Assembly (NCBI RefSeq): GCF_035918095.1
Contig: NZ_CP109137.1
Location: 744,001-808,000, forward strand
DNA from: Streptomyces sp. NBC_01750
GTDB lineage: Bacteria > Actinomycetota > Actinomycetes > Streptomycetales > Streptomycetaceae
Direction of reading: 5' to 3'
Length of the DNA stretch: 64,000 nt
This document shows positions 47,030 to 59,380 of the stretch, in pieces. The notes beneath the pieces were generated by a model. It saw only the letters and a program-made list of their open reading frames with translations, made no database searches and had not been told where the DNA came from. Position numbers and translations under genes: made by a program. Within the stretch, counting starts at the first letter, position 1. Every line of letters begins with the position of its first letter.

Positions 47030-47418
47030 GAGGGCGTTTCGTCCCGTCGACCCCGCCCGCCCGCCCCGGAGAACTCACGCCGATGACGGCTCAGCACGCC
47101 GTCCGTCAGGGCAGGACCGCCGCGCACAACGTCGCCGCCTCCTGCGGCCACGGCGACCGCCGCCCCGGAACCATTGCATGATGGACGGGCAGGACCGTCA
47201 GCAGCTCCTGCCCGAATATCAAGCGGAAGTCGGCCGGCCATGAGTCAGCATGTTCACGTCCGCTTCAACCACGGCCTGGCCGTGTCCCAGGACGGCGATC
47301 TGATCGAGCAGTCCGCTGCCGGTGCGGCGCCAACTGGACCAGGACGTTCCAGGCAGCGGAGGGCGATCCCGAGGGTTGACTCTCCGAGGCGGGCATCCGG
47401 ACCCGGGAGGAGGCGGCC
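47030..47418. other. Gap without a recognised gene
   Basis: A short plus-strand frame at 47174-47422 has no ribosome site and an unnatural-looking product. Nothing can be supported here, except the ribosome site of the ligase gene at the end. Confidence 0.4.
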
Positions 47419-48441
47419 ATGAGTGCCGGACTGCTGGACCGGCTGCCCGTGGAACAACGAGACCGCCTGCGCTGCCCGCCACCGGACGGGCACGCGGTGG
47501 ACCGGCCGATGCTGGCCGTGCTCAGCGACCGGCGGACCTTCGACGGTGGCTGGCTCTTCGAACGCAAACTGGACGGCGAACGTGCCCTCGGACTGCGCGG
47601 CCATGACCGCGTTCAGCTCCTCTCCCGCAATGGCCTGCCCCTCAATGCCACCTACCCCGAGCTCGCCGCCGCCCTGGCGGAGCAGGAGTGCTCCGACTTC
47701 ACCGTGGACGGCGAGATCGTCGCACTCCGTGACGGCCGCACCGACTTCTCCCTCCTGCAACGAAGGATGCAGCTCACCGACCCGCGCACGGCCCTGGCCA
47801 GCGGGGTCCCCGTCGTCTACTTCCTGTTCGACCTGCTCCGGCTGGACGGCTGCGACACCACCCGGCTGCCGCTGCGCACCCGGAAGCAGCTGCTGCGCAG
47901 CGCCTTCGAGTTCCGCGGACTGCTGCGCTTCACGCCGCACCGCAACCATGGCGGGCAGGAGCTACTGGACCAGGCGTGCGCCCGCGGCTGGGAGGGGCTG
48001 ATCGCCAAGCGCGCCGACTCGGTCTACGTCGCCAGACGGTCGTCCGACTGGCTCAAGCTCAAGTGCGCCGCCGGGCAGGAGTTCGTCATCGGCGGCTTCA
48101 CCGAGCCAACCGGCAGCCGGGCCGGCTTCGGCGCGCTGCTGCTGGGCTACTACGACGGCGGGCGCCTGCGCTACGCAGGCAAGGTCGGTACCGGCTTCGA
48201 CCGGGCCACCCTGCTCGATCTGCGCCGCCGCCTGGAGGCTCTGCGGCAGTCGCGTTCCCCGTTCGAGGCGGGGCCCGAGATACGGGAACGCGGCGCGCAC
48301 TGGGTGCGTCCGGAGCTGGTCGCCCAGATCGGCTTCACCGAGTGGACCCGAGACGGCAGGCTGCGGCACCCCCGCTTCCTCGGCCTCCGATTCGACAAGA
48401 AGCCCACCGACGTGGTGCGCGAGGTGCCCGCCTCCGGCTGA
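47419..48441 (+). CDS. ATP-dependent DNA ligase (LigC/LigD type)
   Basis: 340 aa from ATG 47419, with GGGAGGAGG upstream. The adenylation domain has the motif I lysine at 50 (ERKLDGER), motif III/IIIa DFTVDGEIVAL and VYFLFDLLRLDG, motif IV WEGLIAKR, and motif V WLKLKC. An OB-fold C-terminus follows (GGFTEPTGSRAGFGALLLGYYDG). This is the stand-alone ligase arm of bacterial NHEJ. No Ku, polymerase or nuclease domain is adjacent, so it may act with Ku encoded elsewhere. Confidence 0.93.
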   Translation: MSAGLLDRLPVEQRDRLRCPPPDGHAVDRPMLAVLSDRRTFDGGWLFERKLDGERALGLRGHDRVQLLSRNGLPLNATYPELAAALAEQECSDFTVDGEIVALRDGRTDFSLLQRRMQLTDPRTALASGVPVVYFLFDLLRLDGCDTTRLPLRTRKQLLRSAFEFRGLLRFTPHRNHGGQELLDQACARGWEGLIAKRADSVYVARRSSDWLKLKCAAGQEFVIGGFTEPTGSRAGFGALLLGYYDGGRLRYAGKVGTGFDRATLLDLRRRLEALRQSRSPFEAGPEIRERGAHWVRPELVAQIGFTEWTRDGRLRHPRFLGLRFDKKPTDVVREVPASG

Positions 48442-48579
48442 CGGCCGAGAGAGACGATCGACGAACACCTCGCCAATCGAAAAGACCTCAGGGCCCGTGT
48501 GCCCTCGTCCATGGCCCCGTTGCTGCCCTAGGGACCGTGGTCCGCGGTTCCTTCGGAGACGTCAGAGGAGCTGGTCGAA

Positions 48580-49029
48580 TCAGAGGAGCTGGTCGAAGAC
48601 GGCCCGGACCTCGTTCCAGTGGCGGGTCTGCGGATTCTTCAGATCCGGGTGGAGAATCTTGAACGTCTGGGCGAGGGCCAGGCTCAGCCCGCCGATGATC
48701 TCCGGGTACGCCGCCTCCGTCTCCTCGTCGGGCGCGCGGTCCAGGAGGGGATGCGTGGCGAGCTGATCGAGGATCGGCTTCAGCTCGATCTCGTGGTCGA
48801 GCTTCCTGAAGCCGTGGATGCTTTCCTGCAATCCCTTGGTGATCGGCAGATCGTGCTTCTGTACGACGTCCCGGCCGTTCGCCTTGGCGGTCGCCTGGGC
48901 GACGAGCAGGAGATCGTAGAGCTTGGCGTCGACGAACTCGCCATAGCGCTTGAGATCGTTCTTGTCGACATCGAGTCCAGCCGCCATGCGGAAGAACCTC
49001 TCGAACCGGGACACGGACATCACAGGCAT
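48580..49029 (-). CDS. DUF1931 protein with predicted tandem histone folds
   Basis: 149 aa from ATG 49029, with GGAGG 8 nt upstream. Helix patterns match two histone-fold halves: SRFERFFRMAAGLDVDKNDLKRYGE with KLYDLLLVAQATAKANGRD, then ELKPILDQLATHPLLDR with ALAQTFKILHP. The one DUF1931 structure I recall, from Aquifex, is a pseudo-dimeric histone fold. Whether this one binds DNA is unknown; it is unusually acidic for that. It is convergent with the DNA ligase gene. Confidence 0.85.
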   Translation of the reverse strand: MPVMSVSRFERFFRMAAGLDVDKNDLKRYGEFVDAKLYDLLLVAQATAKANGRDVVQKHDLPITKGLQESIHGFRKLDHEIELKPILDQLATHPLLDRAPDEETEAAYPEIIGGLSLALAQTFKILHPDLKNPQTRHWNEVRAVFDQLL

Positions 49030-49164
49030 GACTCGAACCTCCACGATCGGAACTGCGCCGGATGCGGCGCTCCCTCTCCACACCAGCCTCGCCGATGGGG
49101 CACGGCGCAATATGCCCATGTGGTGACGAAAGGACCCCGTCGATCTGTGCTGCCGGGGTGAGAC

Positions 49165-49325
49165 TCAGCTCGCGCTTCTCGTCCCGGATTCCGCCCGGCG
49201 CTTGCGCAGCGCTCTCAGCAGCCTCAGCGGGAACAGTCCGATGAGCGGGGCGCGACGGCCCAGGTCCTCGCTGTCCTCGCGGTCGAAGGCGCCGGCGTAG
49301 CGCTTGGCAGCGCGGTACCGCCGTG
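49165..49325 (-). pseudogene. Truncated copy of the zinc-ribbon ORF at 60312
   Basis: Reading the minus strand gives KRYAGAFDREDSEDLGRRAPLIGLFPLRLLRALRKRR, very like the C-terminal half of the protein at 60312-60578. The N-terminal cysteine part is missing and no start codon with a ribosome site is present. Both copies are on the same strand and flank PsiE and the chaperone operon. Confidence 0.75.
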
Positions 49326-49370
49326 TCAAAAGCGCCCCGTGCCGATGTGCCGCAGTGGTGGAGCTATTGT

Positions 49371-49847
49371 TCAGCCGCTGCGATCTTGACCTGTCGGTGC
49401 GGTGCCGCCGGAACGGCGCCAGATGTAAATGGCCAGCGCCATGACGAGAATCAGCCCGATCAGGATCAGAAGCTCAACACCCTGCACATTCCACTGGAAC
49501 GACTTGTCTGCCTCGGCGGTGACAATGAGCACCTTTCGAACCCCCGCGATCATACCGACCACGAGGAACGGCTCGGCGTCCAGCGTGCGGTTTCTGATGG
49601 TGAGCCGCACGGTGTGCAGAAGTTCGGCCACAATGAACAGGATCAAGCTGTTGTCCAACGCGGACAGCACCACCACTTCCTCGCGGTACGGGCCCTGGAT
49701 CGCTTGTACGACATCGCCCACCACCCCGATCGTGAGCAGGATCGAAAGCAGCACGAGAAGCGCCGCGACGATCAGGTGAATGCCGTCCTCAGCGTTCTTC
49801 AGAAGATTTTGGACGCGTTTTTCGAAGGTGCGGGCGAACTCTGACAC
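49371..49847 (-). CDS. psiE: PsiE-family membrane protein
   Basis: 158 aa. Four membrane segments (HLIVAALLVLLSILLTIGVVGDVV, then DNSLILFIVAELLHTVRLTI, EPFLVVGMIAGVRKVLIVTA and GVELLILIGLILVMALAIYIW). PsiE was named as phosphate-starvation inducible in E. coli, and is a component of transmissible heat-resistance loci. The role is unknown. It lies 124 nt below the stop of the chaperone operon, on the same strand. Confidence 0.85.
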   Translation of the reverse strand: MSEFARTFEKRVQNLLKNAEDGIHLIVAALLVLLSILLTIGVVGDVVQAIQGPYREEVVVLSALDNSLILFIVAELLHTVRLTIRNRTLDAEPFLVVGMIAGVRKVLIVTAEADKSFQWNVQGVELLILIGLILVMALAIYIWRRSGGTAPTGQDRSG

Positions 49848-49971
49848 ACACGTAATCTATGCCCCCCGCGTCGATCGCTCCGCATTGCCGGCCCGTCACG
49901 GCGAGCCGTCAATGACCGGACGGACACCGGCCTCACGGGGACGGGCCACCGGCCTCACGGCGGGCCCCGGG

Positions 49972-51687
49972 TCAGCTCGTTCCGGCCGCGCCGCCGGGCC
50001 TCCCGAAGTAATGGTGGGCCAGGTGGATGGCCATCGCTCCCTCGCCGACGGCCGAGGCGACCCGTTTCACCGATCCGCTGCGGACGTCGCCCGCCGCGAA
50101 CACCCCTGGCAGGCTGGTCTCCAGAGGCAGGCAGCCCCGGCCACGGGATTCCCACACCCCCGGGACCGCGCACGCCTCCGCCTCGCGGCCGGTGAGGACG
50201 AAACCCCGGCTGTCCAGGGCCGGCCCGCCCATGAGCCAGGCCGTGCAGGGCTGTGCCCCGATGAAGAGGAAGAGGGCGCGGGCGTCCAGCGAACGGCGTT
50301 CCGCCGTACGGTTGTCCTCCACCACGAGCCCATCGAGCGTCTCCTTGCCGATGACCTCACGGACCTCGGTGTTGCGCAACACCTGGACGCGCGCGTGGCG
50401 TTCGACCTGGTCGACCAGGTATCGCGACATGTTCGCCCCGAGGTCGTCGCCCCGGACGACCAGATACACGCGGGGCGAGTAGTCCGCGAGGAAGAGGACG
50501 GCCTGGCCGGCCGAGTTGCCGCCCCCCACGACGGCAACCGGGTCCATACGGCACTCCAGGGCCTCGTAGACGGTCGCCGCGTAGTAGACGCCGGTTCCTT
50601 CCAGGCGTTCGATCCCCGGGACGGGGAGCCTGCGGTAGCGGGCACCAGTGGCGAGGATGACGCTGTGCCCGGCGGCCTGGCTGCCGTCGGCGAAGGTGAC
50701 CCGGTAGTGGCCGTCGTGGCTCTCCAGCGCGGTCGCGTCCGCCGGGACGGTGATCCGTGCGCCGAACTTGTGCGCCTGGATCACGGCGCGGTCGGCGAGT
50801 TCGGCTCCGGAGATCCCCGAGGGGAACCCCAGGTAGTTCTCGATCCGGGAGGACGTGCCCGCCTGGCCGCCGGTGGCGATCGCGTCGACGACGGTGGTGT
50901 CCAGCCCCTCCGACGCCCCGTAGACGGCGGACGCCAGCCCCGCGGGCCCCGAGCCGATGATGAGCAGGTCTCCGACACTCTCGTCGAACGCGGGGGTGGG
51001 CAGGCCGATGAGCCGGGCGAGTTCGGCGTTGCTGGGATTGCGCAGCATCTGCTCCTCACGCCAGATCACGATCGGCGTTTCCTCCGGGGTGATGCCGAAG
51101 CGACGCAGCAGCGCCTCGGCCTCCCGGTCGGTCTCCAGGTCGACCCAGCGGTGCGGGAGCCGGTTGCGGGCGGCGAACTCCCGGAGCCTGCGGGTGTCGG
51201 GCGAGTAGCGCGATCCGAGGATGCGGAAGCCCGCGCCCTGGCCGACGAGCAGGCTCCGGCGGGCCAGATAGGCGCGGAGAATGACATCGCCGATGACGGG
51301 ATCTTCGGCCACGAGCCGCCGGAGCCGGTCGACCGGGATGGACAGCACCTCTCCGGAGTCACGTACCCGTGCGGTGGAGAAGGCCGCCTGCCCCTGCAGG
51401 AGTCCGAGTTCGCCGAGGAAGCGGCCGGGCCCGTGCACCCTGATGATGTGCTCGTCGGGAGTGCCGTAGGAGTCCAGGATGACGACGGAGCCACTGAGGA
51501 TGACCAGGAACTCCCCGCAAGGCCGGCCCTCTTGGAACAGGACCTCACCGGCCTCGACGGGGCGCCGCTCCCCGTGCCGGGCGAGGAATTCGATCTGTTC
51601 GGGCGTCAGCCGGGGGAAGGCCCCGTGGCGATCGGGGGTCTCGAAGGGTACGGCCTCGGGTTCCGGGGCGGTGTCGTGATCCGTCAT
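49972..51687 (-). CDS. cNMP-binding FAD oxidoreductase (thioredoxin-reductase-like, no redox cysteines)
   Basis: 571 aa. Residues about 25-150 form a cyclic-nucleotide-binding domain (SGSVVILDSYGTPDEH). About 155-230 look like a thioredoxin/glutaredoxin fold whose CxxC position is occupied by RYSPDT. The rest is a thioredoxin-reductase-type module: IIGSGPAGLASAVYGASEG, TGGQAGTSSRIENYLGFP (where the CxxC of true reductases is absent), AVVGGGNSAGQAVLFLAD, and FAAGDVRSGSVKR. Electron transfer would have to go to an external acceptor. It shares one base with the zinc-finger stop. Confidence 0.9.
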   Translation of the reverse strand: MTDHDTAPEPEAVPFETPDRHGAFPRLTPEQIEFLARHGERRPVEAGEVLFQEGRPCGEFLVILSGSVVILDSYGTPDEHIIRVHGPGRFLGELGLLQGQAAFSTARVRDSGEVLSIPVDRLRRLVAEDPVIGDVILRAYLARRSLLVGQGAGFRILGSRYSPDTRRLREFAARNRLPHRWVDLETDREAEALLRRFGITPEETPIVIWREEQMLRNPSNAELARLIGLPTPAFDESVGDLLIIGSGPAGLASAVYGASEGLDTTVVDAIATGGQAGTSSRIENYLGFPSGISGAELADRAVIQAHKFGARITVPADATALESHDGHYRVTFADGSQAAGHSVILATGARYRRLPVPGIERLEGTGVYYAATVYEALECRMDPVAVVGGGNSAGQAVLFLADYSPRVYLVVRGDDLGANMSRYLVDQVERHARVQVLRNTEVREVIGKETLDGLVVEDNRTAERRSLDARALFLFIGAQPCTAWLMGGPALDSRGFVLTGREAEACAVPGVWESRGRGCLPLETSLPGVFAAGDVRSGSVKRVASAVGEGAMAIHLAHHYFGRPGGAAGTS

Positions 51688-51950
51688 CAGACCAGCGCCT
51701 CATGGACGAAGCACCACCGCCAGTCCTCTCCCGGTTCCATGGAGGCCACGATGGGGTGGGCCACAGTTCCGGCGTGGGCGCGGGCGTGCCTGAGGGGCGA
51801 GGAGTCGCAGCAGCCGACATGGCCGCAGGTGAGGCAGACCCGCAGATGCACCCAAGGGGAGCCGATGCGCAGACATTCCTCGCAGCCCTCGGGGGTACGA
51901 GGGGTGACCGGGCGCACCATGGCCAGATGCGGGTCGGCATGGGTTGCCAT
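51687..51950 (-). CDS. UBP-type zinc-finger protein
   Basis: 87 aa from ATG 51950, chosen for its spacing to GGAGG; ATG 51956 overlaps the thioredoxin stop as ATGA and is the alternative. The zinc ligands CEECLRIGSPWVHLRVCLTCGHVGC, then HARAHAGTVAHPIV, match the UBP (ZnF-UBP) pattern. In eukaryotes this fold binds ubiquitin C-termini; bacteria lack that, so its ligand is unknown. It sits between thioredoxin and a reductase-like gene. Confidence 0.88.
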   Translation of the reverse strand: MATHADPHLAMVRPVTPRTPEGCEECLRIGSPWVHLRVCLTCGHVGCCDSSPLRHARAHAGTVAHPIVASMEPGEDWRWCFVHEALV

Positions 51951-51952
51951 GG

Positions 51953-52407
51953 TCATCCTCCATTCGCGATGCTGCGGCCGGCTGTGGCCTCTTCGACCCA
52001 GGAGCGCAGCGTGGGGGCGGGTGCGGCGCCGGTCTTCCGGTCGGCCACAACCCCCTTGTCCATGATCAGCAGGGTGGGGACGGCCTGGATCTGGAACCGC
52101 TGCGAAAGATGGGGGTTCTGATCGATGTCGACCTTGACGAGCTTGATCGTGCCTGCGAGGTCCTTGGCGACCTGTTCGAGTGCCGGGCTGACCATCCGGC
52201 AGGGGGCGCACCAGGTGGCCCAGAAGTCGATGAGTACGTACGGTGTGGCCTTCTCCGCGATCTCGGCGAAGTTGTCGTCGCCCGCGTCCACGATCCAGGG
52301 CAGCGGCGCGCCGCAGTTGCCGCACTTGGGCTGGCCCTCCCCCGCCGCGGGCACACGGTTCTTTCGCCGGCACTTCTCGCAGGCGACGATCCTGCTCTCC
52401 ATCCTTC

Positions 52408-52411
<4 letters not shown>
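51953..52411 (-). CDS. Thioredoxin with N-terminal zinc ribbon (Trx2/TrxC type)
   Basis: 152 aa from GTG 52411, which overlaps the clpB stop as GTGA, so translation is coupled. The N-terminal ribbon is CEKCRRKNR...CGNCG. The thioredoxin fold has the active site [14 protein letters not shown] disulfide reductase, likely keeping client cysteines reduced under stress. Position inside the chaperone operon suggests redox rescue of unfolded proteins. Confidence 0.92.
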
Positions 52412-55040
<2,629 letters not shown>

Positions 55041-55050
<10 letters not shown>

Positions 55051-55400
55051 GGAAGTTGATCACTCCTCGTGCCGCTGCGCCGCAGCGCGGCTTCGAGCAG
55101 GCTGATGCGCTCGAGCAGGTCGAGCACCAGGCCGATGGATGCATAGTTGAGGTTGAGTCCGGTACGGAGCCGCTGGATACGGGCGAGGGTCGCCGGTGCG
55201 GACGGCGGGAACACCAACTGCCCCGCGGCGTCGCGATGGGCGTCGACCAGGCCGAGCGCGACGAACCGGCGGATCAGATCGGGGTGGAGGCGCGAGCGGC
55301 GTGCGACGCCGTCCAGGCCGAGCGCCGGGACGGGCACCATGGCGTAACGGACGACCGTCGTGTTCCGGGCCGCTGCGGAGGTCGGATGATGGGTGCTCAT
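55041..55400 (-). CDS. cbpM: CbpM-like chaperone-modulator (MerR fold)
   Basis: 119 aa. It has a winged-helix-like core ([39 protein letters not shown]) and a C-terminal coiled coil ([23 protein letters not shown]), as in CbpM, which binds and inhibits the J-domain of CbpA. HspR is the related transcription factor in other Streptomyces dnaK operons and is an alternative; the position after a CbpA gene favours CbpM. It overlaps the cbpA stop by 4 bp. Confidence 0.78.
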
Positions 55401-56341
55401 CGTTGCTTCCTCGGGTCGAAGGAGGAGGTGGCGGCGAGCTCCTCGAACAGCTCCCGCTCGCGGTCGGTGAGCTTGGGCGGCACCATGATGCGGAGCTCCG
55501 CGTACAGGTCGCCGTTCGCGCCGCGCGGGTTCGGCATGCCCTCACCGCGCAGCCGGAGGCGGCGGCCGCTGGAGGAGCCCGCGGGGACGGTGACCTTCGC
55601 GGTGCCGCCGGGGGTGGGGACGGGGACCGTGGCGCCGAGCGCGGCCTCCCAAGGGGCGACGGGAAGCTGGACGTTGACGTCCCGGCCCTCGAGCCGGAAC
55701 TGCGGGTGGGGCTGGATCCGTACGCGCAGATACAGGTCGCCGCGCGGGGCGTCGCCGCTGCCATGGCCGCCCTGCCCCGACAGACGGATGCGCTGCCCGT
55801 CGACGACACCGCGGGGGACGTTGACGTCGAAGGTGCGCTGTCCCCCGGGACCGGCGAGGGTGATGCTGCGCTTGCCCCCGCGATAGGCGTCCTCGACGGT
55901 GAGGGGGAGTTCGGCCTCCTGGTCGGCGCCGGGTACGGGGCCGCGGGCACCGCCGGCTCCGAAGAGACCGCCGAACAGGTCCTCGAAGTCGATGCCGCCT
56001 CCGGCGTCGCCGCCCCTGACGTACCGGACGCGGGGTCCGCCTTCTCCGCCGGCCGCACCTCCCCAGCCGCCGAATCCGGCGCCCGCGCCGGCGGCCACCC
56101 GTTCGTCGTAGTCCTCGGGGATCTGCCGGAAGTCCTCGCCGAAGCGGTCGTAGCGGGCACGGGTCTCGGGGTCGGAGAGCACGGAGTACGCCTCGTTGAG
56201 GTCCTTGAAGCGCTCCTCGGCCCCGGGGTCCTTGTTCACATCGGGGTGGTACTTACGGGCCAGTGTGCGGAAGGCCTGCTGGATCTCGTCCTGGCTCGCG
56301 CCCCGCGACACTCCCAACACCTCGTAGTAGTCCCGTGCCAT
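55397..56341 (-). CDS. cbpA: DnaJ-family co-chaperone, CbpA type
   Basis: 314 aa. J-domain at 1-70 ([24 protein letters not shown] at about 32-34). A Gly/Phe-rich linker of about 60 residues follows. The C-terminal substrate domains begin [16 protein letters not shown]; there is no zinc finger, unlike DnaJ proper. It stimulates DnaK ATPase. The gene is separated from grpE by 6 nt. Confidence 0.95.
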   Translation of the reverse strand: MARDYYEVLGVSRGASQDEIQQAFRTLARKYHPDVNKDPGAEERFKDLNEAYSVLSDPETRARYDRFGEDFRQIPEDYDERVAAGAGAGFGGWGGAAGGEGGPRVRYVRGGDAGGGIDFEDLFGGLFGAGGARGPVPGADQEAELPLTVEDAYRGGKRSITLAGPGGQRTFDVNVPRGVVDGQRIRLSGQGGHGSGDAPRGDLYLRVRIQPHPQFRLEGRDVNVQLPVAPWEAALGATVPVPTPGGTAKVTVPAGSSSGRRLRLRGEGMPNPRGANGDLYAELRIMVPPKLTDRERELFEELAATSSFDPRKQR

Positions 56342-56347
56342 GGACGT

Positions 56348-56920
56348 TCACTCCCGCCGTTTGCCCACGGTAACCGCGACAGGCCGCAACTGGCGTTCCG
56401 CCTCCCCGTATCCGGGGCGCATGACCTTCGCGACGGTCCCGGGCTCGACGTCCGGGTCGTCCACCACGCCGACCACCTCGTGCCGGGAGGGGTCGAAGGG
56501 CACACCCGTCTCGGCATGCCGCTCGTACCCCAGCCGCCCGAGGATGGCCACGGCCTGGTCGTGGACGGCCTTGACGCCCTCCACGATGGCTCCGGGATCG
56601 GAGTCGGCGTGGGACAGGGCCAGTTCGAGGCCGTCCAGGATGGGCAGCAGTGCGGCGGCGGTACTGGCCCGCTCCGAGGCCCGCTCCCGGTCGAGCTCCT
56701 TGGCGTGGCGCTTGCGCAGATTCTCGATGTCGGCGAGGGCACGCCGCCAGCGGTCCTGGAGCTCGTCCAGGGCCGTCGCGTGGTCGTCCGTGGGCCGGGG
56801 CTCAGGCCTGGTGGACGCCGCCTCCGCCGTAGCCTCCTGCAATTCCTGCAGTTCCTGCTGTTCCTGCTGCGGCGGGGCGTCGGCGCCTTCCGGCTCGGGG
56901 TGCTGGGGGTGGGTGGTCAC
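56348..56920 (-). CDS. grpE: GrpE nucleotide-exchange factor
   Basis: 190 aa. An acidic Gln/Glu-rich N-terminus precedes a long helix (ELQDRWRRALADIENLRKRHAKELDRERASE), the GrpE dimer stalk, and the beta-wing domain (GYERHAETGVPFDPSRHEVVGVVDDPDVEPGTVAKVMRPGYG). It releases ADP from DnaK. It lies 9 nt after dnaK. Confidence 0.95.
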   Translation of the reverse strand: MTTHPQHPEPEGADAPPQQEQQELQELQEATAEAASTRPEPRPTDDHATALDELQDRWRRALADIENLRKRHAKELDRERASERASTAAALLPILDGLELALSHADSDPGAIVEGVKAVHDQAVAILGRLGYERHAETGVPFDPSRHEVVGVVDDPDVEPGTVAKVMRPGYGEAERQLRPVAVTVGKRRE

Positions 56921-56929
56921 GGGACCGCC

Positions 56930-58828
56930 TCAGCTCTTGTCGAACTCGGCGTCGACGACATCCTCGTCGTCGGAGCCGCCCGCGCTCGTGGGCCCGGCCT
57001 CCCCCGCGACGGGTCCGTCGGCCGAGGTTCCGCCCCGCTGGGCCGCGGCCAGCCCGGCGTAAATCTGCTGGAGCTCGGACGTGAGCGGCCGGACCTTGTC
57101 GGGTCCCGCTTCGTCCTTGACCAGCTGGCGGGCTTCGGTGATCAGCATCTCGGCACGGGAGCGCTCGTGCGACGGCGCGGCTTCGCCGAGTTCGTCCAGC
57201 CGACGCTCGACCTGGTACGCGACGGCGTCCAGCTCGTTGCGGGCGTCCACCGCCTCACGCAGTGCCTGGTCCTCACCACGGTTGCGCTCGGCCTCCGCGA
57301 CCATCCGCTCGACCTCGGCGGGGTCGAGGTTCGAGCCCTCGGAGATGGTGATGCCCTGCTCCTTGCCGGTGTCCTTGTCGCGTGCGGTGACATTGAGAAT
57401 GCCGTTGGCGTCGATGTCGAAGATGACCTCGACCTGCGGTTCGCCACGGGGGGCGGGGCGGATGTCGGTCAGCTGGAAGCGACCGAGGACGCGGTTGTCC
57501 GCGGCACGCTCACGCTCGCCCTGGAGGACGACGACATCGACGGCGGGCTGATTGTCCTCTGCGGTGGTGAAGGTCTCGCTGCGGCGGACGGGAATGGTCG
57601 TATTGCGCTCGATGATCTTCGTCATCAGACCGCCCCGGGTCTCCACGCCCAGCGACAGCGGCGTGACGTCGAGCAGCAGGACGTCCTTGACCTCGCCCTT
57701 GAGCACCCCGGCCTGGATCCCGGCGCCCATGGCCACGACCTCGTCGGGGTTGACGCTCATATTGGGGTCCTTGCCGCCGGTGAGCTTGCGGACGAGGTTC
57801 TGCACGGCGGGGATCCGGGTGGAACCGCCGACGAGGATGACCTCGTCGATATCGTTCTCGCTGATCTTGGCGTCGCCCATCGCCTGCTTCACCGGGTCCA
57901 TGGTCCGTTCGACGAGATCGGCGGTGATCTGTTCGAACGTGGACCGCATGACCGACATGGTCAGATGCTTGGGCCCGGAGGCGTCAGCGGTGATGAACGG
58001 CAGACTGACCTGCGTCTGCGTCACCGAGCTCAGTTCGACCTTGGCCTTCTCCGCGGCCTCGAAGAGCCGCTGCAGCGCCTGTGGGTCATTGCGCAGGTCG
58101 ATACTGTTCTCCTGCTTGAAGTTGTCGGCCAGATGGTCGACGAGCCGGCGGTCGAAATCGTCACCGCCGAGGTGGCTGTCGCCCGCGGTGGAGCGCACCT
58201 CGACCACGCCGTCACCGACGTCCAGGATGCTCACGTCGAAGGTGCCGCCGCCGAGGTCGAATACGAGCACGGTCTCGTGCCCCTTCTTGTCCATCCCGTA
58301 GGCCAGCGCCGCCGCGGTGGGCTCGTTGATGATCCTGAGTACTTCGAGCCCGGCGATACGCCCGGCGTCCTTGGTCGCGGTGCGCTGGGCGTCGTTGAAG
58401 TACGCGGGCACGGTGATGACCGCTTCCGTCACGCGCTCGCCGAGCTGCTTGCCCGCGTCGTCGGCGAGCTTGCGCAGGATCTGTGCGCTGATCTCCTCCG
58501 GCGAGTACAGCTTGTCGCCCACCTTGAACCGCGCGACACCGCCCTCGCCCTCGACCACGTCGAACGAGACAGCCTTGGCCTCGTCGGAGATCTCGTCGTA
58601 GTGCCGGCCGATGAACCGCTTGGCCGAGTAGATGGTGCCCTTGGGGTTGAGGATGGCCTGGCGGCGGGCCATTTGCCCCACCAGGCGTTCCCCGCTGTCG
58701 GTGAAGGCGACGACGGAGGGGGTCGTGCGGGTCCCCTCGGCATTCGGTATGACCGTGGGTTCACCGCCCTCCCATGCGGCGATCACCGAGTTGGTGGTGC
58801 CGAGGTCGATTCCGACTGCCTTGCCCAT
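56930..58828 (-). CDS. dnaK: DnaK (Hsp70) chaperone
   Basis: 632 aa. Nucleotide-binding domain: [52 protein letters not shown], and [14 protein letters not shown]. The substrate domain begins about 385 ([14 protein letters not shown]), and an acidic DEDVVDAEF tail ends the protein. It forms the core of the operon with GrpE, CbpA and ClpB. The organism probably has a second, standard dnaK operon elsewhere. Confidence 0.98.
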   Translation of the reverse strand: MGKAVGIDLGTTNSVIAAWEGGEPTVIPNAEGTRTTPSVVAFTDSGERLVGQMARRQAILNPKGTIYSAKRFIGRHYDEISDEAKAVSFDVVEGEGGVARFKVGDKLYSPEEISAQILRKLADDAGKQLGERVTEAVITVPAYFNDAQRTATKDAGRIAGLEVLRIINEPTAAALAYGMDKKGHETVLVFDLGGGTFDVSILDVGDGVVEVRSTAGDSHLGGDDFDRRLVDHLADNFKQENSIDLRNDPQALQRLFEAAEKAKVELSSVTQTQVSLPFITADASGPKHLTMSVMRSTFEQITADLVERTMDPVKQAMGDAKISENDIDEVILVGGSTRIPAVQNLVRKLTGGKDPNMSVNPDEVVAMGAGIQAGVLKGEVKDVLLLDVTPLSLGVETRGGLMTKIIERNTTIPVRRSETFTTAEDNQPAVDVVVLQGERERAADNRVLGRFQLTDIRPAPRGEPQVEVIFDIDANGILNVTARDKDTGKEQGITISEGSNLDPAEVERMVAEAERNRGEDQALREAVDARNELDAVAYQVERRLDELGEAAPSHERSRAEMLITEARQLVKDEAGPDKVRPLTSELQQIYAGLAAAQRGGTSADGPVAGEAGPTSAGGSDDEDVVDAEFDKS

Positions 58829-58888
58829 GGAGAACTCCTTGCCCTGGCTGCCGTCGGCATCTGCCGATGCCGGGCGGCAACGGTTCTG

Positions 58889-59380
58889 TCAGGTGATGGC
58901 CCCTTTGTCGGGGGCGCCCGTCACACGCCGCAGGCCGGCGATGAGCTGCTCGGCCTCCTCGGCCACCTCCGTGTCCACCTCGATGTCGTACCGGGTGGGC
59001 TGCATCGTGCTGATCGAAGCGAAATCACGGCGTCCGCCCTGTAGGGCGTACAGCAGCAGCCCCAGCAGGGCGCCCACGATCGCTCCGAAGATCAGCCCGT
59101 AGAGAGCGAGCAGCAACCCGGCGACCACCGGGTCGAGCCAGTTGAGAAGGCCGAAGATCCACCCGATGAGCGCACCCGGGAGCGCGCCGGCGGCGGCGCC
59201 GTGCAGTGCCGCCCTGCCGTAGTCCATCCGGCCGACGACCTGCTCCACCAAGCGCACGTCCTGCCCGACGATCGCCGTCCGCTCCACGGGGAATCCCTGG
59301 TCGGACAGGTGATCGACGGCGCGTTCCGCTTCGGCGTACGTCCCATAGGAAGCAACTGTCCGGCGAGGCTGATCAGCCAT
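58889..59380 (-). CDS. YflT-domain/DUF1269-like general stress membrane protein, first gene of the chaperone operon
   Basis: 163 aa from ATG 59380, with GGAGAGG upstream. The N-terminal YflT-like part is RRTVASYGTYAEAERAVDHLSDQGFPVERTAIVGQDVRLVEQV. Two Gly/Leu-rich membrane segments (GAAAGALPGALIGWIFGLLNW; LLLALYGLIFGAIVGALLGLLL) follow, then a soluble tail. Such proteins are stress-induced with unknown roles. It is 60 nt before dnaK. Confidence 0.82.
   Translation of the reverse strand: MADQPRRTVASYGTYAEAERAVDHLSDQGFPVERTAIVGQDVRLVEQVVGRMDYGRAALHGAAAGALPGALIGWIFGLLNWLDPVVAGLLLALYGLIFGAIVGALLGLLLYALQGGRRDFASISTMQPTRYDIEVDTEVAEEAEQLIAGLRRVTGAPDKGAIT

Noticed and set aside
55196..59044. 1282-codon open frame on the plus strand
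   Set aside because: It is antisense to dnaK, grpE and cbpA. The Gly/Val/Asp-rich product and lack of a ribosome site mark it as a shadow frame.
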